Assembly: GCF_016428755.1 (NCBI RefSeq)
Contig: NZ_JAELTI010000027.1
Span: forward strand, 1 to 53,145
From: Allobosea sp. ASV33
GTDB taxonomy: Bacteria > Pseudomonadota > Alphaproteobacteria > Rhizobiales > Beijerinckiaceae
Length of the DNA stretch: 53,145 bases
Direction: 5' to 3'
Below, one piece after another: positions 23,813 to 32,250 of the stretch (its first letter is position 1; every line of letters starts with the position of its first letter). Position numbers and translations under genes: made by a program. The notes under the pieces are model-generated. The model was given only the letters and a program-made list of their open reading frames with translations, was not told where the DNA came from and searched no databases.

Positions 23813-26800
23813 TTACTCGAAGCGGCCGCTGGCATGGGCCAGCATCGTGTAGACCTTGCCGGTCTCCGAGGTCAGGTAGGTCTTGGCCACCATCGAATCG
23901 CGGTCGTCCTTGGCGGCTTCGCCGAGGAGACGCTCGAACTCGTCGATATAGCGGTCGACCGTGTCCTTGAACTCGGCGTCGCGGCGATACTTGCGACGCA
24001 TCTCGTCGAAGGTCTGCTGGCCCTGCAGCGTGTAGAGCCGGCGGGTGAAGACGTTGCGCTCGCCGCGCTTGTAGCGGTCCCACAATTCGACGGCGGCGTC
24101 ATGGTCGATCATCCGCGCGATGTCGACGGAGAGCGAATCGAGCTTCTCGATCGAATGCGTCGTCGGCTTGCTCGGCTCGGGCTGCTTGTCCTCCCGCGAG
24201 GCGCGGGTCAGCAGGTCCGAGAGCCAGCCGGCCTTGGCCGGCTGCTGCTGCGGGGCAGGCTCAGGCTGACGGCGCTGCGCCTCCGGCACGGGCGCCGGGC
24301 GGGTCGGCACGGTCGCCGTTTCGATCCGGGCATTCGCGCGCGGCGCAGCAGGCTGCTCGGGCTCGCTCGCCGCGTCGATGGACGGCCGCAGCAGCGGCTC
24401 TTCCGCGACGGGCGCAGGCTGCGGAGCCGGCGTGAACGTCTGCGCGGGCCGTGCCGGAGCCGCCTGGGCAGGGGCGGCGACGGCCGCAGCCGCGACAGGC
24501 CGCCGGCTGGCGACATGGTCGATCGGCAGCGAGACGTCGCCGCGGCGGCCGGCCCGCGTCACGATCTCGGTGAGGTCGTTCAGCGCCTTGATCTGCTCGG
24601 CCACGACCCGGCGCATGGCCGAGGTCGATTCCTGGGCTTCGGCTGGCAGCTCGAGCACGCCGCGCTTCAATTCGGCGCGGGTCGCCTCCAGCTCGCGCTG
24701 GATATCGCCGGTGATGCCGCGCATCTCCTGCGCCGCCTTCTGGAAGCGCTCGGTCACCTTGGCGATCTCGCCGCCGATCTCCGAGGAGACCTGGGCATAG
24801 GCCGCGCGCAGCGCTTCCGCCGTGCGCTCGCGCTCCTGGCCGGTGGCCGAGCGGATCGCCTCGAACTGCTGGGCGATGGCGTTCGTGGTCGATTCCGCCG
24901 AGTCGGAGAGAACCGTGCCGATCTGGCGGGCACGCGCCTCCGCCGTGCTGAGCGAGTCGTCGATCAGCGAGGCGAAGGAACGGGTGATCGTTTCGACATC
25001 GTCGGTGCGGTGGGCAATCAGCCCGTGCAACTGCTCCAGCGCCTCGCGACGCTCGGAGAGGGCCTTGCCGACGCGCGCTTCGATCTGCTCCAACCGGCCG
25101 GCGACGGCGTTGAGCGCCGCGCTGCTTGCCTGGGTCACCTCGTTCAGGGAGGTGCCGCGATCGTCGAGCTGGGCGACCAGCGCCGCGGTCTCGCGCAGCG
25201 TGCCTTCCGAGAAGCTCTTCAGCTCGGCGATCTGCGTTGTGACCTGCTGCGAGGCCGAGCCGGCCTCGGACATCACGGTGCCGATCACGGTCTGCAATTC
25301 GCCGACGCGGGTCGACAGGCTGTTCTCGACGGCGGCGAGGTTCTTGTTCGCGCCGTTGACGATCTGCTGCATCAGCTTGTTGGCTTCGCCGAGGCGTCCC
25401 AGCATGCCGCCGAGCTCTTCGCGGAGCTGCTCGTTGGTGCCGACCAGCGCGTCGATCGACTGGCGCGAGCCCGATTCGAGCGTCTCGCGCAGCGCATTGG
25501 ACGAAGCCTCGACCGCGTTGGCGATGGCCGCGCCACGGTCGCGCAGGCCGGCGACGATGGCGTTGCCGCGGCTTTCGAGGGCACGCACCACGGTCTCGCC
25601 GACCGAGGCGAACTCGCTGGCGAGCGCTTCGCCGCGCTCGTTCAGGGCCTCGACGGCACCGTTGCCCTTGGCGTCGAACACGGCGCGCAGGGCCTCGACA
25701 CGCTCGTCGACCGCCTGGGTGAAGGTCGCGCCCTGCTCGCCGAGGGCCGCGACGAGGCCGCTGCCCTTGGCCTCGAAGACGCCGCGCAAAGTTTCCACGC
25801 GCTCATCGAGCGACTGGGTGATCGTCTCGCCCTGGCGGCCGAGCAATTCGACGAGGCCGTGGCCCTTGGCGTCGAAGGCGGCGCGCATGGCGTCGGTCCG
25901 CTCGTCCAGCGAGTTCGTGATCGCCGTGCCCTGCCGCTCCAGCGCGGTGACGATGCCGGCGCCCTGGCCTTCGAAGATCGCGCGCAACTGCTCTGCGCGC
26001 TGGTCGAGCGCGCCGGTGATCGCGTCGCCGCGGCGGCCGAGCGCCGCGACGATGCCGAGGCCGCGATCGTCGAACAGGGTGCGCAACTGCTCGGCGCGCT
26101 CGGAGAGCGCCGCCGCGATGGCTTCGCTCTGGCCGGCGAGCGCCGAGACCATGCCGCCGCCCTGGTCGTCGAACAGGGCGCGCAGTTCCTGCGCCCGCTC
26201 GGCGAGAACGGCCGCGATGGCCTCCGAACGGCCCTGCAGCGTGGCGGCGATCTCGTCGCCACGGGTGTCGAGCGTGTGCGAGACGGTGTCGAGCCGGCCG
26301 ACGACGCGCTCCTCGAAGCGGGCCACGCTCTGGTCGAGCGTATCGGCGATCTGGAGGGCGCGGCCGCCCAGCGTCGCGTTGATCGTGTCGGCCTTGTCGC
26401 TGAGCGTGCGGGTGAGCGACTCGCTCTTGGAGGTGACGACCTCGCCGATCTCGTCGGCCTTGGCCGCGAGCGCCTTGGTGACCTCGCGCCCACCTTCGGC
26501 GAGCACGCGGGCGATATCGACCGTGCGCTCGACCAGCGCCTCGTTGAGGGCGGTGGCGCGCGAGCCCAGGCTGCCGTCGATGCGCGCGATCAGGCTGTCG
26601 AGCGTGCCCGCGATCTCGGCGCTCTTGGCGCCCGAGCGGTCCTCGAACAGCTTGATCTGGCTCTCCATCGCCTCCGCCGCCTCGCGGGTGCGGGTGGCGA
26701 GCAGCTCGGCCGCTTCCAGCGCGCGGGCGCCGGCCTTGTCGGCCAGCACGACACTGTCTTCGGAGATCAGCTTCTCGACCTGCGCGATGCCGGCATGGAG

Positions 26801-29800
26801 CGCGGCGGTGAGCTGCTGCGCGTCGCCGGAAATCTTGGCGGTCAGCGTGCCGCCCTGGTTGACGATGAGATCCTCGAAGGCGCCGAGACGCGCGGCCAGC
26901 GCATTCTCGACATCGCGGCCCTGGGTATCGAACAGGGACGAGAACGCCGCCAGGCGTCCGCCGAGCGCCGTCTCGATCTCGTGCCCGCGCTCGTCGAAGA
27001 GCCTGGTCAGCGCGTCGTGGCGCAGCGCCAGCGCCTCGTTCAGCGCCTGCGCGCGGCCCTCGACCGAACGCAGCATCGACTCGGCATTGGCCGAGAGCGC
27101 CTCGTTGACGCGCCCGCCCTGTTGGGTCAGCGCCAGCACGATCTCGCGGCCGGTGCCGGCGAGCATGGTACGGGCGTCCTCGGCATGGACAGTGAAGGTG
27201 TCGCGCAATCCTTGCGTCGCCTCGGAGACGCGGTCGGCGACATGGCGGCCGTCGACATTGATCGTCTCGGTCAGCGTGCGGGTCGCCTCGGTCATGCGGC
27301 GCGCCAGGTCCTCGCTCTGCTCGCCGAGCAGGGTATGGACCTCGCGGCCGGTGCTGACGAGGTCGCGCACCATGGTCTCGCGCTGTTCGCCGAGTAGGGC
27401 GCCGACCTTCTCTGCGGTGTCACTGACGCTGGCGAGGAAGCCGGTCTGCTGCTGTTCGAGGGCGTTCTTGGCCGCCTCGATGCTTCCGGTGACCTGGGCG
27501 GCGAGCGTCGCGCCGCGCTCGTCGAGCTGCTGGTCGATGCCGGCGCCGGTCTCGGCGAGGCGGGTGATCAGCGCGTTCGAGCGCTCCGCCAGGATGCCGT
27601 GCACCGAGCGGCCGACATCGGCGACGCGGCTGGCCAGGGCCTGGCTCTCGTTGCCGAGCAGGTCCTTGATCTCGAGCCCGGCCTGCGAAACCTTCACGGT
27701 CATCGCGCCGGCCTGCTCCTCGAGCAGGGCGCTGACGCGCATGCCGGTCTCGGAGAGGCCGGTGATCAGGCGTTCGCTCTCGTTGCCGACGATGACGCCG
27801 ACCTCCTGGCCGGCCTGGGTCAGGCGGCTGACGAGCAGCTCGCTCTCGTCGCGCAGGCGCGTCTCGACGGTATTGACGGCGCCCGACACGCTGGAGACCA
27901 GCGCCTCGCTGCGCTCCGACAGGAGCTTGGCGATATCGGCGCCGGCGTTCGAGACGCGCGCGACCGTGGCGTCGCTGTGCTCGCCCATCAGGCTGGCGAG
28001 GTTGCGGCCGGCTTCGGCGACGCGCTCGACGACGCCGTCGCTCTGCTGGCCGACCAGATCGGCGAGCTCGTTGCCGGCGCTGGAGACGCGGCCGACGAGC
28101 TTCTCGGCCTGCTGGTCGAGCAGGGTGTGGACGGTCTGGCCGGTCTCGTTGAGGCGGTCGACGAGCTTGCTGCCCTGCTCGGTGAAGAGCCCGTTCACCT
28201 GGCCCGCGACATCGGTGATGCGGCCGGTGAGCATGTCGCCATGCTGCGCGACGGATTCGCTGAGCGACTGGCTGGCGTCGTTGACGCGTAGGATGATCGC
28301 CTCGCTGCGCTCGCGCAGCACGTCGTCGACGGTGCGGGCGGTTTCGTTGAGGCGGCTGACCAGCGTGTCGCCATGCGTGCCGATCAGGCCGTGGACGCTC
28401 TCGCCGACCTCGGTCAGGCGGGTGGCGATGGCCTCGTTCTGGCGGATGAGCAGGGTATTGACCCCGCGCCCGACCTCGGCGAGGCGGGTGGTGACGCTCT
28501 CGCCCTCGTCGGACAGGGCGCTGCGCAGCGCTTCGCCGGATTCCGCCAGGCGCGCCTGTAGGGCTTCGCTCTGGCTCTCGATCAGCGCGACCATGTTGCG
28601 GCTGCTGACCTCGAAGCGCTCTGCGGCTTCCGTGCCGCGCGCCGAGATGTCGCGGGCGAGCGTCTCGCCGGTATTCTTGAGCAGTTCGTTGACGGTCTCG
28701 ACGCGGCCGGTCAGCGTTTCCGCGACCTGGTTCCCGGTCTCGCTGATGGCGCGGGTGACGTCCTGGGCGCCGGCGGTCAGGCCCTCGGTGAGGACGGCGC
28801 CGGTGCGCTCCAGCGAGCTCGCGATCTCCTTGGCCCGGCCATCGAGCATCTCCGACAGGTTGCCGCTGGCGCCGGCCAGGCGCTCGGAAACTTCGCCGGA
28901 GGTGATCTGCAGGCGCTCGACGAGGTCGTGGCTGCGGCCGCTGATCTCCTCGATCATCTTCTCGCCGGCGCGGCCGAGCGCCTGCGTGATCTGGTCGCCC
29001 TTGGCGCCGAGCGAGCCGGTGACGCGGTCGCCGGCCTGCGAGACCGCTTCCGCGATGGCGCGGCTGGCGCTGTCGAGGTCCTTGGCGAGCCCGTCATGGG
29101 CACCGCTGATGGCAAGCTTGACGCGCTCGGCGTTGCCGACCACGGCCTCGCGCTGGGTGACGAGCTCGTCGATCAGCGAGCGCAGGCGGATCTCGTTGTC
29201 GGCATAGGCGCGCTCGAGCGTCGAGATTTCGCCGCGGACGATGGTTTCCAGCTCGCCGGCACGCGCCACCGCACGCTCGATGCCGTCGCCCATGGCGGCG
29301 ACCTCGCGGCGGATGGTCTGGCTCAGCGACAGCACGGAATCCGCGCCGGCAACCTCCGGCTCGGCCAGGCGCAGCGCGACCTCGGTCATGGCGCGCGAGA
29401 TCAGGCGCATCTCCTGGGTGCGGCGATAGAGCGCCGCCAGGACGAAGAAGAACACGACCGGCGCGCCGATCGAGAGCGCGAGCAGCGTCCACTCGCCGAT
29501 GCCGAAGCTGGCGACAGGCTCGGGCAGGCCGTTGCTGAACGAGCCGTAGCGGCCGAGCAGGACGAAGGCGGCGCCGCCGAGCCAGGCGAGCGAGGCGAGT
29601 GCGGCGAACCAATAGGGCTTGCGCGAGGGGCGCACGGCGAAGGCCTGGACAAGCGAGCTCGAATCGCGGCGGTCGTCATTGGCGACGCGGCTGGTATCGG
29701 GCGCGATCGCGGCGCGCGGCGGCGCGGGCTGCTGCTGGGCGGGAGCGGAGGCGGGCGGAGGCGAGGCCGGAGCCGGCTCGACGCGCGGCAGCTCGAGCTT

Positions 29801-29947
29801 CAGGTCGTTCTCGCTGGTCGCGGGCAGCCTGGGCTCGGTCTCGACCGGCGTCTCTGTGCTGTCCTTGGGCTGGTCAAGGCGAAGCGCCTCTTCGATCGCC
29901 GACATCGCAGCTTCAGTGGGATCCTGGAGCTTCTTGGGTCGATTCAT
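23813..29947 (-). CDS. Giant membrane-anchored repeat protein (growth-pole-ring-like)
   Basis: A 2044-residue protein. Residues 1-105 are proline-rich and cytoplasmic. Two membrane helices follow at about 111-132 (YWFAALASLAWLGGAAFVLL) and 151-173 (EWTLLALSIGAPVVFFFVL). Then come some 1600 residues of apolipoprotein-like helical repeats: 22-residue units in the first half (for example SETGMRVSALLEEQ, SQAGLEIKDLLGNE) and near-perfect 33-residue units around 1228-1426 (DERVETLRGVFEAKGSGLV). A disordered Pro/Ala linker lies near 1800-1900, and a conserved globular tail ends the chain (VELWDRYKRGERNVFTRRLY). This architecture and size match the Growth Pole Ring protein of Agrobacterium tumefaciens, needed for polar growth. 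Such proteins are often labelled kinesin-like or apolipoprotein, without basis. It is divergent from an Hpt gene. Confidence 0.85.
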   Translation of the reverse strand: MNRPKKLQDPTEAAMSAIEEALRLDQPKDSTETPVETEPRLPATSENDLKLELPRVEPAPASPPPASAPAQQQPAPPRAAIAPDTSRVANDDRRDSSSLVQAFAVRPSRKPYWFAALASLAWLGGAAFVLLGRYGSFSNGLPEPVASFGIGEWTLLALSIGAPVVFFFVLAALYRRTQEMRLISRAMTEVALRLAEPEVAGADSVLSLSQTIRREVAAMGDGIERAVARAGELETIVRGEISTLERAYADNEIRLRSLIDELVTQREAVVGNAERVKLAISGAHDGLAKDLDSASRAIAEAVSQAGDRVTGSLGAKGDQITQALGRAGEKMIEEISGRSHDLVERLQITSGEVSERLAGASGNLSEMLDGRAKEIASSLERTGAVLTEGLTAGAQDVTRAISETGNQVAETLTGRVETVNELLKNTGETLARDISARGTEAAERFEVSSRNMVALIESQSEALQARLAESGEALRSALSDEGESVTTRLAEVGRGVNTLLIRQNEAIATRLTEVGESVHGLIGTHGDTLVSRLNETARTVDDVLRERSEAIILRVNDASQSLSESVAQHGDMLTGRITDVAGQVNGLFTEQGSKLVDRLNETGQTVHTLLDQQAEKLVGRVSSAGNELADLVGQQSDGVVERVAEAGRNLASLMGEHSDATVARVSNAGADIAKLLSERSEALVSSVSGAVNTVETRLRDESELLVSRLTQAGQEVGVIVGNESERLITGLSETGMRVSALLEEQAGAMTVKVSQAGLEIKDLLGNESQALASRVADVGRSVHGILAERSNALITRLAETGAGIDQQLDERGATLAAQVTGSIEAAKNALEQQQTGFLASVSDTAEKVGALLGEQRETMVRDLVSTGREVHTLLGEQSEDLARRMTEATRTLTETINVDGRHVADRVSEATQGLRDTFTVHAEDARTMLAGTGREIVLALTQQGGRVNEALSANAESMLRSVEGRAQALNEALALRHDALTRLFDERGHEIETALGGRLAAFSSLFDTQGRDVENALAARLGAFEDLIVNQGGTLTAKISGDAQQLTAALHAGIAQVEKLISEDSVVLADKAGARALEAAELLATRTREAAEAMESQIKLFEDRSGAKSAEIAGTLDSLIARIDGSLGSRATALNEALVERTVDIARVLAEGGREVTKALAAKADEIGEVVTSKSESLTRTLSDKADTINATLGGRALQIADTLDQSVARFEERVVGRLDTVSHTLDTRGDEIAATLQGRSEAIAAVLAERAQELRALFDDQGGGMVSALAGQSEAIAAALSERAEQLRTLFDDRGLGIVAALGRRGDAITGALDQRAEQLRAIFEGQGAGIVTALERQGTAITNSLDERTDAMRAAFDAKGHGLVELLGRQGETITQSLDERVETLRGVFEAKGSGLVAALGEQGATFTQAVDERVEALRAVFDAKGNGAVEALNERGEALASEFASVGETVVRALESRGNAIVAGLRDRGAAIANAVEASSNALRETLESGSRQSIDALVGTNEQLREELGGMLGRLGEANKLMQQIVNGANKNLAAVENSLSTRVGELQTVIGTVMSEAGSASQQVTTQIAELKSFSEGTLRETAALVAQLDDRGTSLNEVTQASSAALNAVAGRLEQIEARVGKALSERREALEQLHGLIAHRTDDVETITRSFASLIDDSLSTAEARARQIGTVLSDSAESTTNAIAQQFEAIRSATGQERERTAEALRAAYAQVSSEIGGEIAKVTERFQKAAQEMRGITGDIQRELEATRAELKRGVLELPAEAQESTSAMRRVVAEQIKALNDLTEIVTRAGRRGDVSLPIDHVASRRPVAAAAVAAPAQAAPARPAQTFTPAPQPAPVAEEPLLRPSIDAASEPEQPAAPRANARIETATVPTRPAPVPEAQRRQPEPAPQQQPAKAGWLSDLLTRASREDKQPEPSKPTTHSIEKLDSLSVDIARMIDHDAAVELWDRYKRGERNVFTRRLYTLQGQQTFDEMRRKYRRDAEFKDTVDRYIDEFERLLGEAAKDDRDSMVAKTYLTSETGKVYTMLAHASGRFE
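25669..26285. repeat. Internal 99-bp tandem repeats within the giant gene
   Basis: The segment TCGAACACGGCGCGCAG and its variants recur at about 25672, 25771, 25870, 25969, 26068 and 26167, exactly 99 bp apart. They encode the 33-residue units of the coiled-coil region (about residues 1228-1426). Units are alike but diverged, so the array is old or under selection rather than freshly amplified. Confidence 0.85.
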
Positions 29948-30093
29948 CGTTGCCGCCTCGCCACGCTACTGAACATGGGCGCATAAGGTGATATCCGCTG
30001 CCCCATGCCGCCTCTGGCCGGGTGAACGGAGACACTGCGCCCATCATTTACCAATTGGAAGGGTAGTGGACCCCAGGACCCTTGGAAACCCAT

Positions 30094-30133
30094 TTGACTG
30101 CGCGATTCACAAACGTCGTTAACGCCTCGTTTA
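30094..30133 (+). promoter_or_regulatory. Candidate promoter with CtrA-like box ahead of the Hpt gene
   Basis: TTGACT at 30094-30099 and GTTAAC at 30118-30123 could be the -35 and -10 of a rightward promoter with an 18-bp spacer. Overlapping the -10 is TTAA-CGCCTCG-TTTA at 30119-30133, which matches the CtrA consensus TTAA-N7-TTAA except for one base. It lies in the 262-bp gap between the growth-pole-ring-like gene and the Hpt gene. This is seen by eye only. Confidence 0.45.
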
Positions 30134-30209
30134 CCATCCGGGCGCTTCCTGAGGAGCAAGAGACCGACCCAGGCGGCCATGTGATGACCCGTTTCCAAGA
30201 GCTCCGGAC

Positions 30210-30548
30210 ATGACCGAGAAGGCCATCGATTTCGCCTATCTCTCCAGCCAGACTGCCGGCGACCACGAGCTGGAGCGCGAACTGCTCGCGCTTTTCGCCC
30301 AGCAATGCGTCGCCCATCTGCGGACCATCCATGCCGCGGCCGACCGGCAGGTGCGGATGGATGCCGCCCACACCTTGAAGGGGGCGGCGCGGGCCATCGG
30401 CGCCTGGCAGGTCGCAGAGGCCGCCGACCGCATCGAGGAGGGGCTCGCCGGTCCGGAGCAGAAGGCGAGCGAAACCGCGCTCGATGCCCTGGCTTTGGCC
30501 GCGGCGGAGGCGAGGGCGGTCATCGCCCGCTTCGATTGTGCCGCCTGA
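30210..30548 (+). CDS. Hpt domain phosphotransfer protein
   Basis: A 112-residue single-domain histidine phosphotransfer protein. The phosphorylated His is H54 in AAHTLKGAARAIGAWQVAEAA, the Hpt hallmark (H-x-L-K-G-x-A). The rest is a four-helix bundle. It would relay phosphate between a hybrid kinase and a response regulator, neither of which is nearby. It is divergent from the giant coiled-coil gene with a possible CtrA box between, which hints at a role in polarity or cell-cycle signalling. The ATG at 30210 has only a weak ribosome site (GAG). Confidence 0.9.
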   Translation: MTEKAIDFAYLSSQTAGDHELERELLALFAQQCVAHLRTIHAAADRQVRMDAAHTLKGAARAIGAWQVAEAADRIEEGLAGPEQKASETALDALALAAAEARAVIARFDCAA

Positions 30549-30633
30549 GCAGGCGGCTGCGGCGCGAAATCCCGTTCCGTGCCGCTTTGAAATGCTCTAA
30601 GCGGTGCCGAAGATCGTGCCGCCGGAGTTTCCC

Positions 30634-30954
30634 ATGCCGAACATCACCTTCATCGACGCTCATGGAGAGAGCCGCACCGTCGAGGCGGAAGTCGGCTCGA
30701 CCGTGATGGAGGCGGCGATCCGCAACGCGGTGCCCGGCATCGAGGCGGAATGCGGCGGCGCCTGCGCCTGCGCCACCTGCCATGTCTATGTCGACGATGC
30801 CTGGACTGCCGCTGTCGGCCCAGCCGAGCATATGGAAGAGGATATGCTCGACTTCGCCTTCGACGTCCGCCCGAACTCGCGCCTCTCCTGTCAGATCCGC
30901 ATCCGCGCCGATCTCGACGGGCTCGTGGTCCGCACGCCCGCGCGCCAGGGCTGA
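30634..30954 (+). CDS. Adrenodoxin-type [2Fe-2S] ferredoxin
   Basis: A 106-residue soluble electron carrier. The cluster cysteines are C40, C46, C49 and C86 (ECGGACACATCH and RLSCQI), the C-x5-C-x2-C ... C pattern of adrenodoxin, putidaredoxin and bacterial Fdx. An extra Cys at 44 is also present. I chose the ATG at 30634 with CGGAG six bases upstream; a GTG ten codons earlier also keeps frame. No cytochrome P450, reductase or isc genes are adjacent, so its partner is unknown. It follows the Hpt gene by 85 nt. Confidence 0.93.
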   Translation: MPNITFIDAHGESRTVEAEVGSTVMEAAIRNAVPGIEAECGGACACATCHVYVDDAWTAAVGPAEHMEEDMLDFAFDVRPNSRLSCQIRIRADLDGLVVRTPARQG

Positions 30955-30983
30955 AGCCATACTGACTTCCACCGGAACCGCTT

Positions 30984-31079
30984 CGTCATCCCGGGCTTGC
31001 CCCGGGATCCATCGAAGGCCTCCGGAGCTCTACGATGGATCCCGGATCGGCGCTGCTGCGCAGCTCGTCCGGGATGACG
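30984..31079. repeat. REP-like palindrome, family 1 (copy G)
   Basis: A full-length copy with ends CGTCATCCCGGGC and GTCCGGGATGACG, and ATCCATCGAAG/CTACGATGGATC at the centre. It begins 29 nt behind the ferredoxin stop. Confidence 0.88.
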
Positions 31080-31215
31080 GCATGCTTCTACCAGAAACCG
31101 GCTAGCTTCAGGCTCCGCCGCGCGGCGCTGCGCCGCACCGTGCATTTTGCGCTGGATCATGGCGCGGGTGCTGGCAAACTCCATGATGGTTGCACAACCA
31201 GCCTAGGAGGATGCG

Positions 31216-31638
31216 ATGTATAGATCGATCATGGTCCCCGTAGATCTCGCCGAGGCCGAGCTGGCGCAGCCGGCGATCGCGGCAGCCGTATCCTTCGCCA
31301 AGATTTCGGGCGGGCGCGTGCGACTGGTCTATGTCCGCTCGCTCGTCCCGGTCACCTACATGGAATTCGTACCGGCCGATTTCGATTCCGAGCAGCAGGA
31401 GGATGCCGAGGCGAAGCTCGCCGAGATCGCGGCGAAGGTCGATCTCCCGGCCGAGCAGGTCTCGGCCAAGGTGCTGATCGGCTCGGTCCATGGCGAGGTC
31501 CTGGCCGAGGCCGATGCCGGCGGGATCGACCTCATCGTCATCGGCTCGCATGAGCCGGGCATGCTCGCCTATGTCATCGGCTCGAACGCCTCTGCGATCG
31601 TGCGCCGGGCGAAATGCTCGGTGCTGGTCGTCCGCTGA
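31216..31638 (+). CDS. Universal stress protein, UspA family
   Basis: A 140-residue single-domain Usp. It starts MYRSIMVPVDLAEAELAQPAI, has VRLVYVRSLVP as the second strand and ends GSNASAIVRRAKCSVLVVR. The ATP-binding glycine motif (G-x2-G-x9-G-S) is imperfect: GSHEPGMLAYVIGS is one residue short and has Glu in place of the second Gly. Nucleotide binding is therefore uncertain. The ribosome site AGGAGG lies 5 nt before the ATG at 31216. It is convergent with a membrane protein gene three bases away. Confidence 0.92.
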   Translation: MYRSIMVPVDLAEAELAQPAIAAAVSFAKISGGRVRLVYVRSLVPVTYMEFVPADFDSEQQEDAEAKLAEIAAKVDLPAEQVSAKVLIGSVHGEVLAEADAGGIDLIVIGSHEPGMLAYVIGSNASAIVRRAKCSVLVVR

Positions 31639-31641
31639 GCC

Positions 31642-32250
31642 TCAGGCTGTCCCGCCCGGGACAAGGCTGTCGGGCACCTCGCCGGTCGCGAGTTCGCGCG
31701 GCCGGTTGAGCTTGACCAGCGGCCAGACCTGCCAGAACGAGGCGGCGATCAACAGCACCCCGAGCAGGCCGGCATTGGTCGCGCCCTGCTGGAAGGCGCG
31801 CAGCGTGAAGGCCGCGAGCATCAGCAAGGACAGCGCGCCGACGACGGCGACGCCGAGCCAGATCGGCTTCGGCCGCCCAGCGACGAAGCGCGCGCGCGGA
31901 TTGGCCCGCGCGATCGCGGCCGAGAGCGCCGTGACGAAGCGATGATAGCGCGGATCGTCGCGGTCGATATCGGTGAGCGAGCGCCAGGACAGGTTGCCGA
32001 AGGTCACCGTCCGTCCGTCGCTGAGCCTGAGCTGCGTCTTGTAGCCCTTCGACGAGATGTTGCCGGGCGCATAGACGAAGCGCACCTGCTCGACCGCGCT
32101 GAGGCGGATGCTGTCGACCCGGCGCGTCCGGTCGACCTCCAGCGTCTCGCCATCGAGCTTGTAGGCGATTTCGAAGCCGACAGGCTTGGGCCGCTGGCGC
32201 CAGCTCGGGGCAGGGCCGTCGTCGTCTTCGGTCATGATCGTATGCGTCAC
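31642..32250 (-). CDS. Membrane protein of unknown function coupled to a VWA gene
   Basis: A 202-residue protein with a cytoplasmic N-terminal domain (about 1-125), mostly beta strands with a PH-like look (FEIAYKLDGETLEVDRTRRV, QLRLSDGRTVTFG). Two membrane helices follow at about 129-150 and 160-176. The reading frame starts with GTG at 32250, overlapping the VWA stop as GTGA; an ATG at 32235 is the alternative. The overlap suggests co-translation with the CoxE-like protein. I do not recognise a named family. Confidence 0.7.
   Translation of the reverse strand: MTHTIMTEDDDGPAPSWRQRPKPVGFEIAYKLDGETLEVDRTRRVDSIRLSAVEQVRFVYAPGNISSKGYKTQLRLSDGRTVTFGNLSWRSLTDIDRDDPRYHRFVTALSAAIARANPRARFVAGRPKPIWLGVAVVGALSLLMLAAFTLRAFQQGATNAGLLGVLLIAASFWQVWPLVKLNRPRELATGEVPDSLVPGGTA

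Noticed and set aside
23804..27397. A 1197-codon open frame on the plus strand in the same region
   Set aside because: Another shadow frame of the giant gene, rich in Arg, Gly, Ala and Asp. The minus-strand protein has clear membrane helices, heptads and a conserved tail.
24822..29207. A 1461-codon open frame on the plus strand, opposite the giant coiled-coil gene
   Set aside because: It is the antisense shadow of a high-GC repetitive gene. Its translation is dominated by Ser, Arg, Ala and Thr in a periodic pattern set by the repeats, with no domain.
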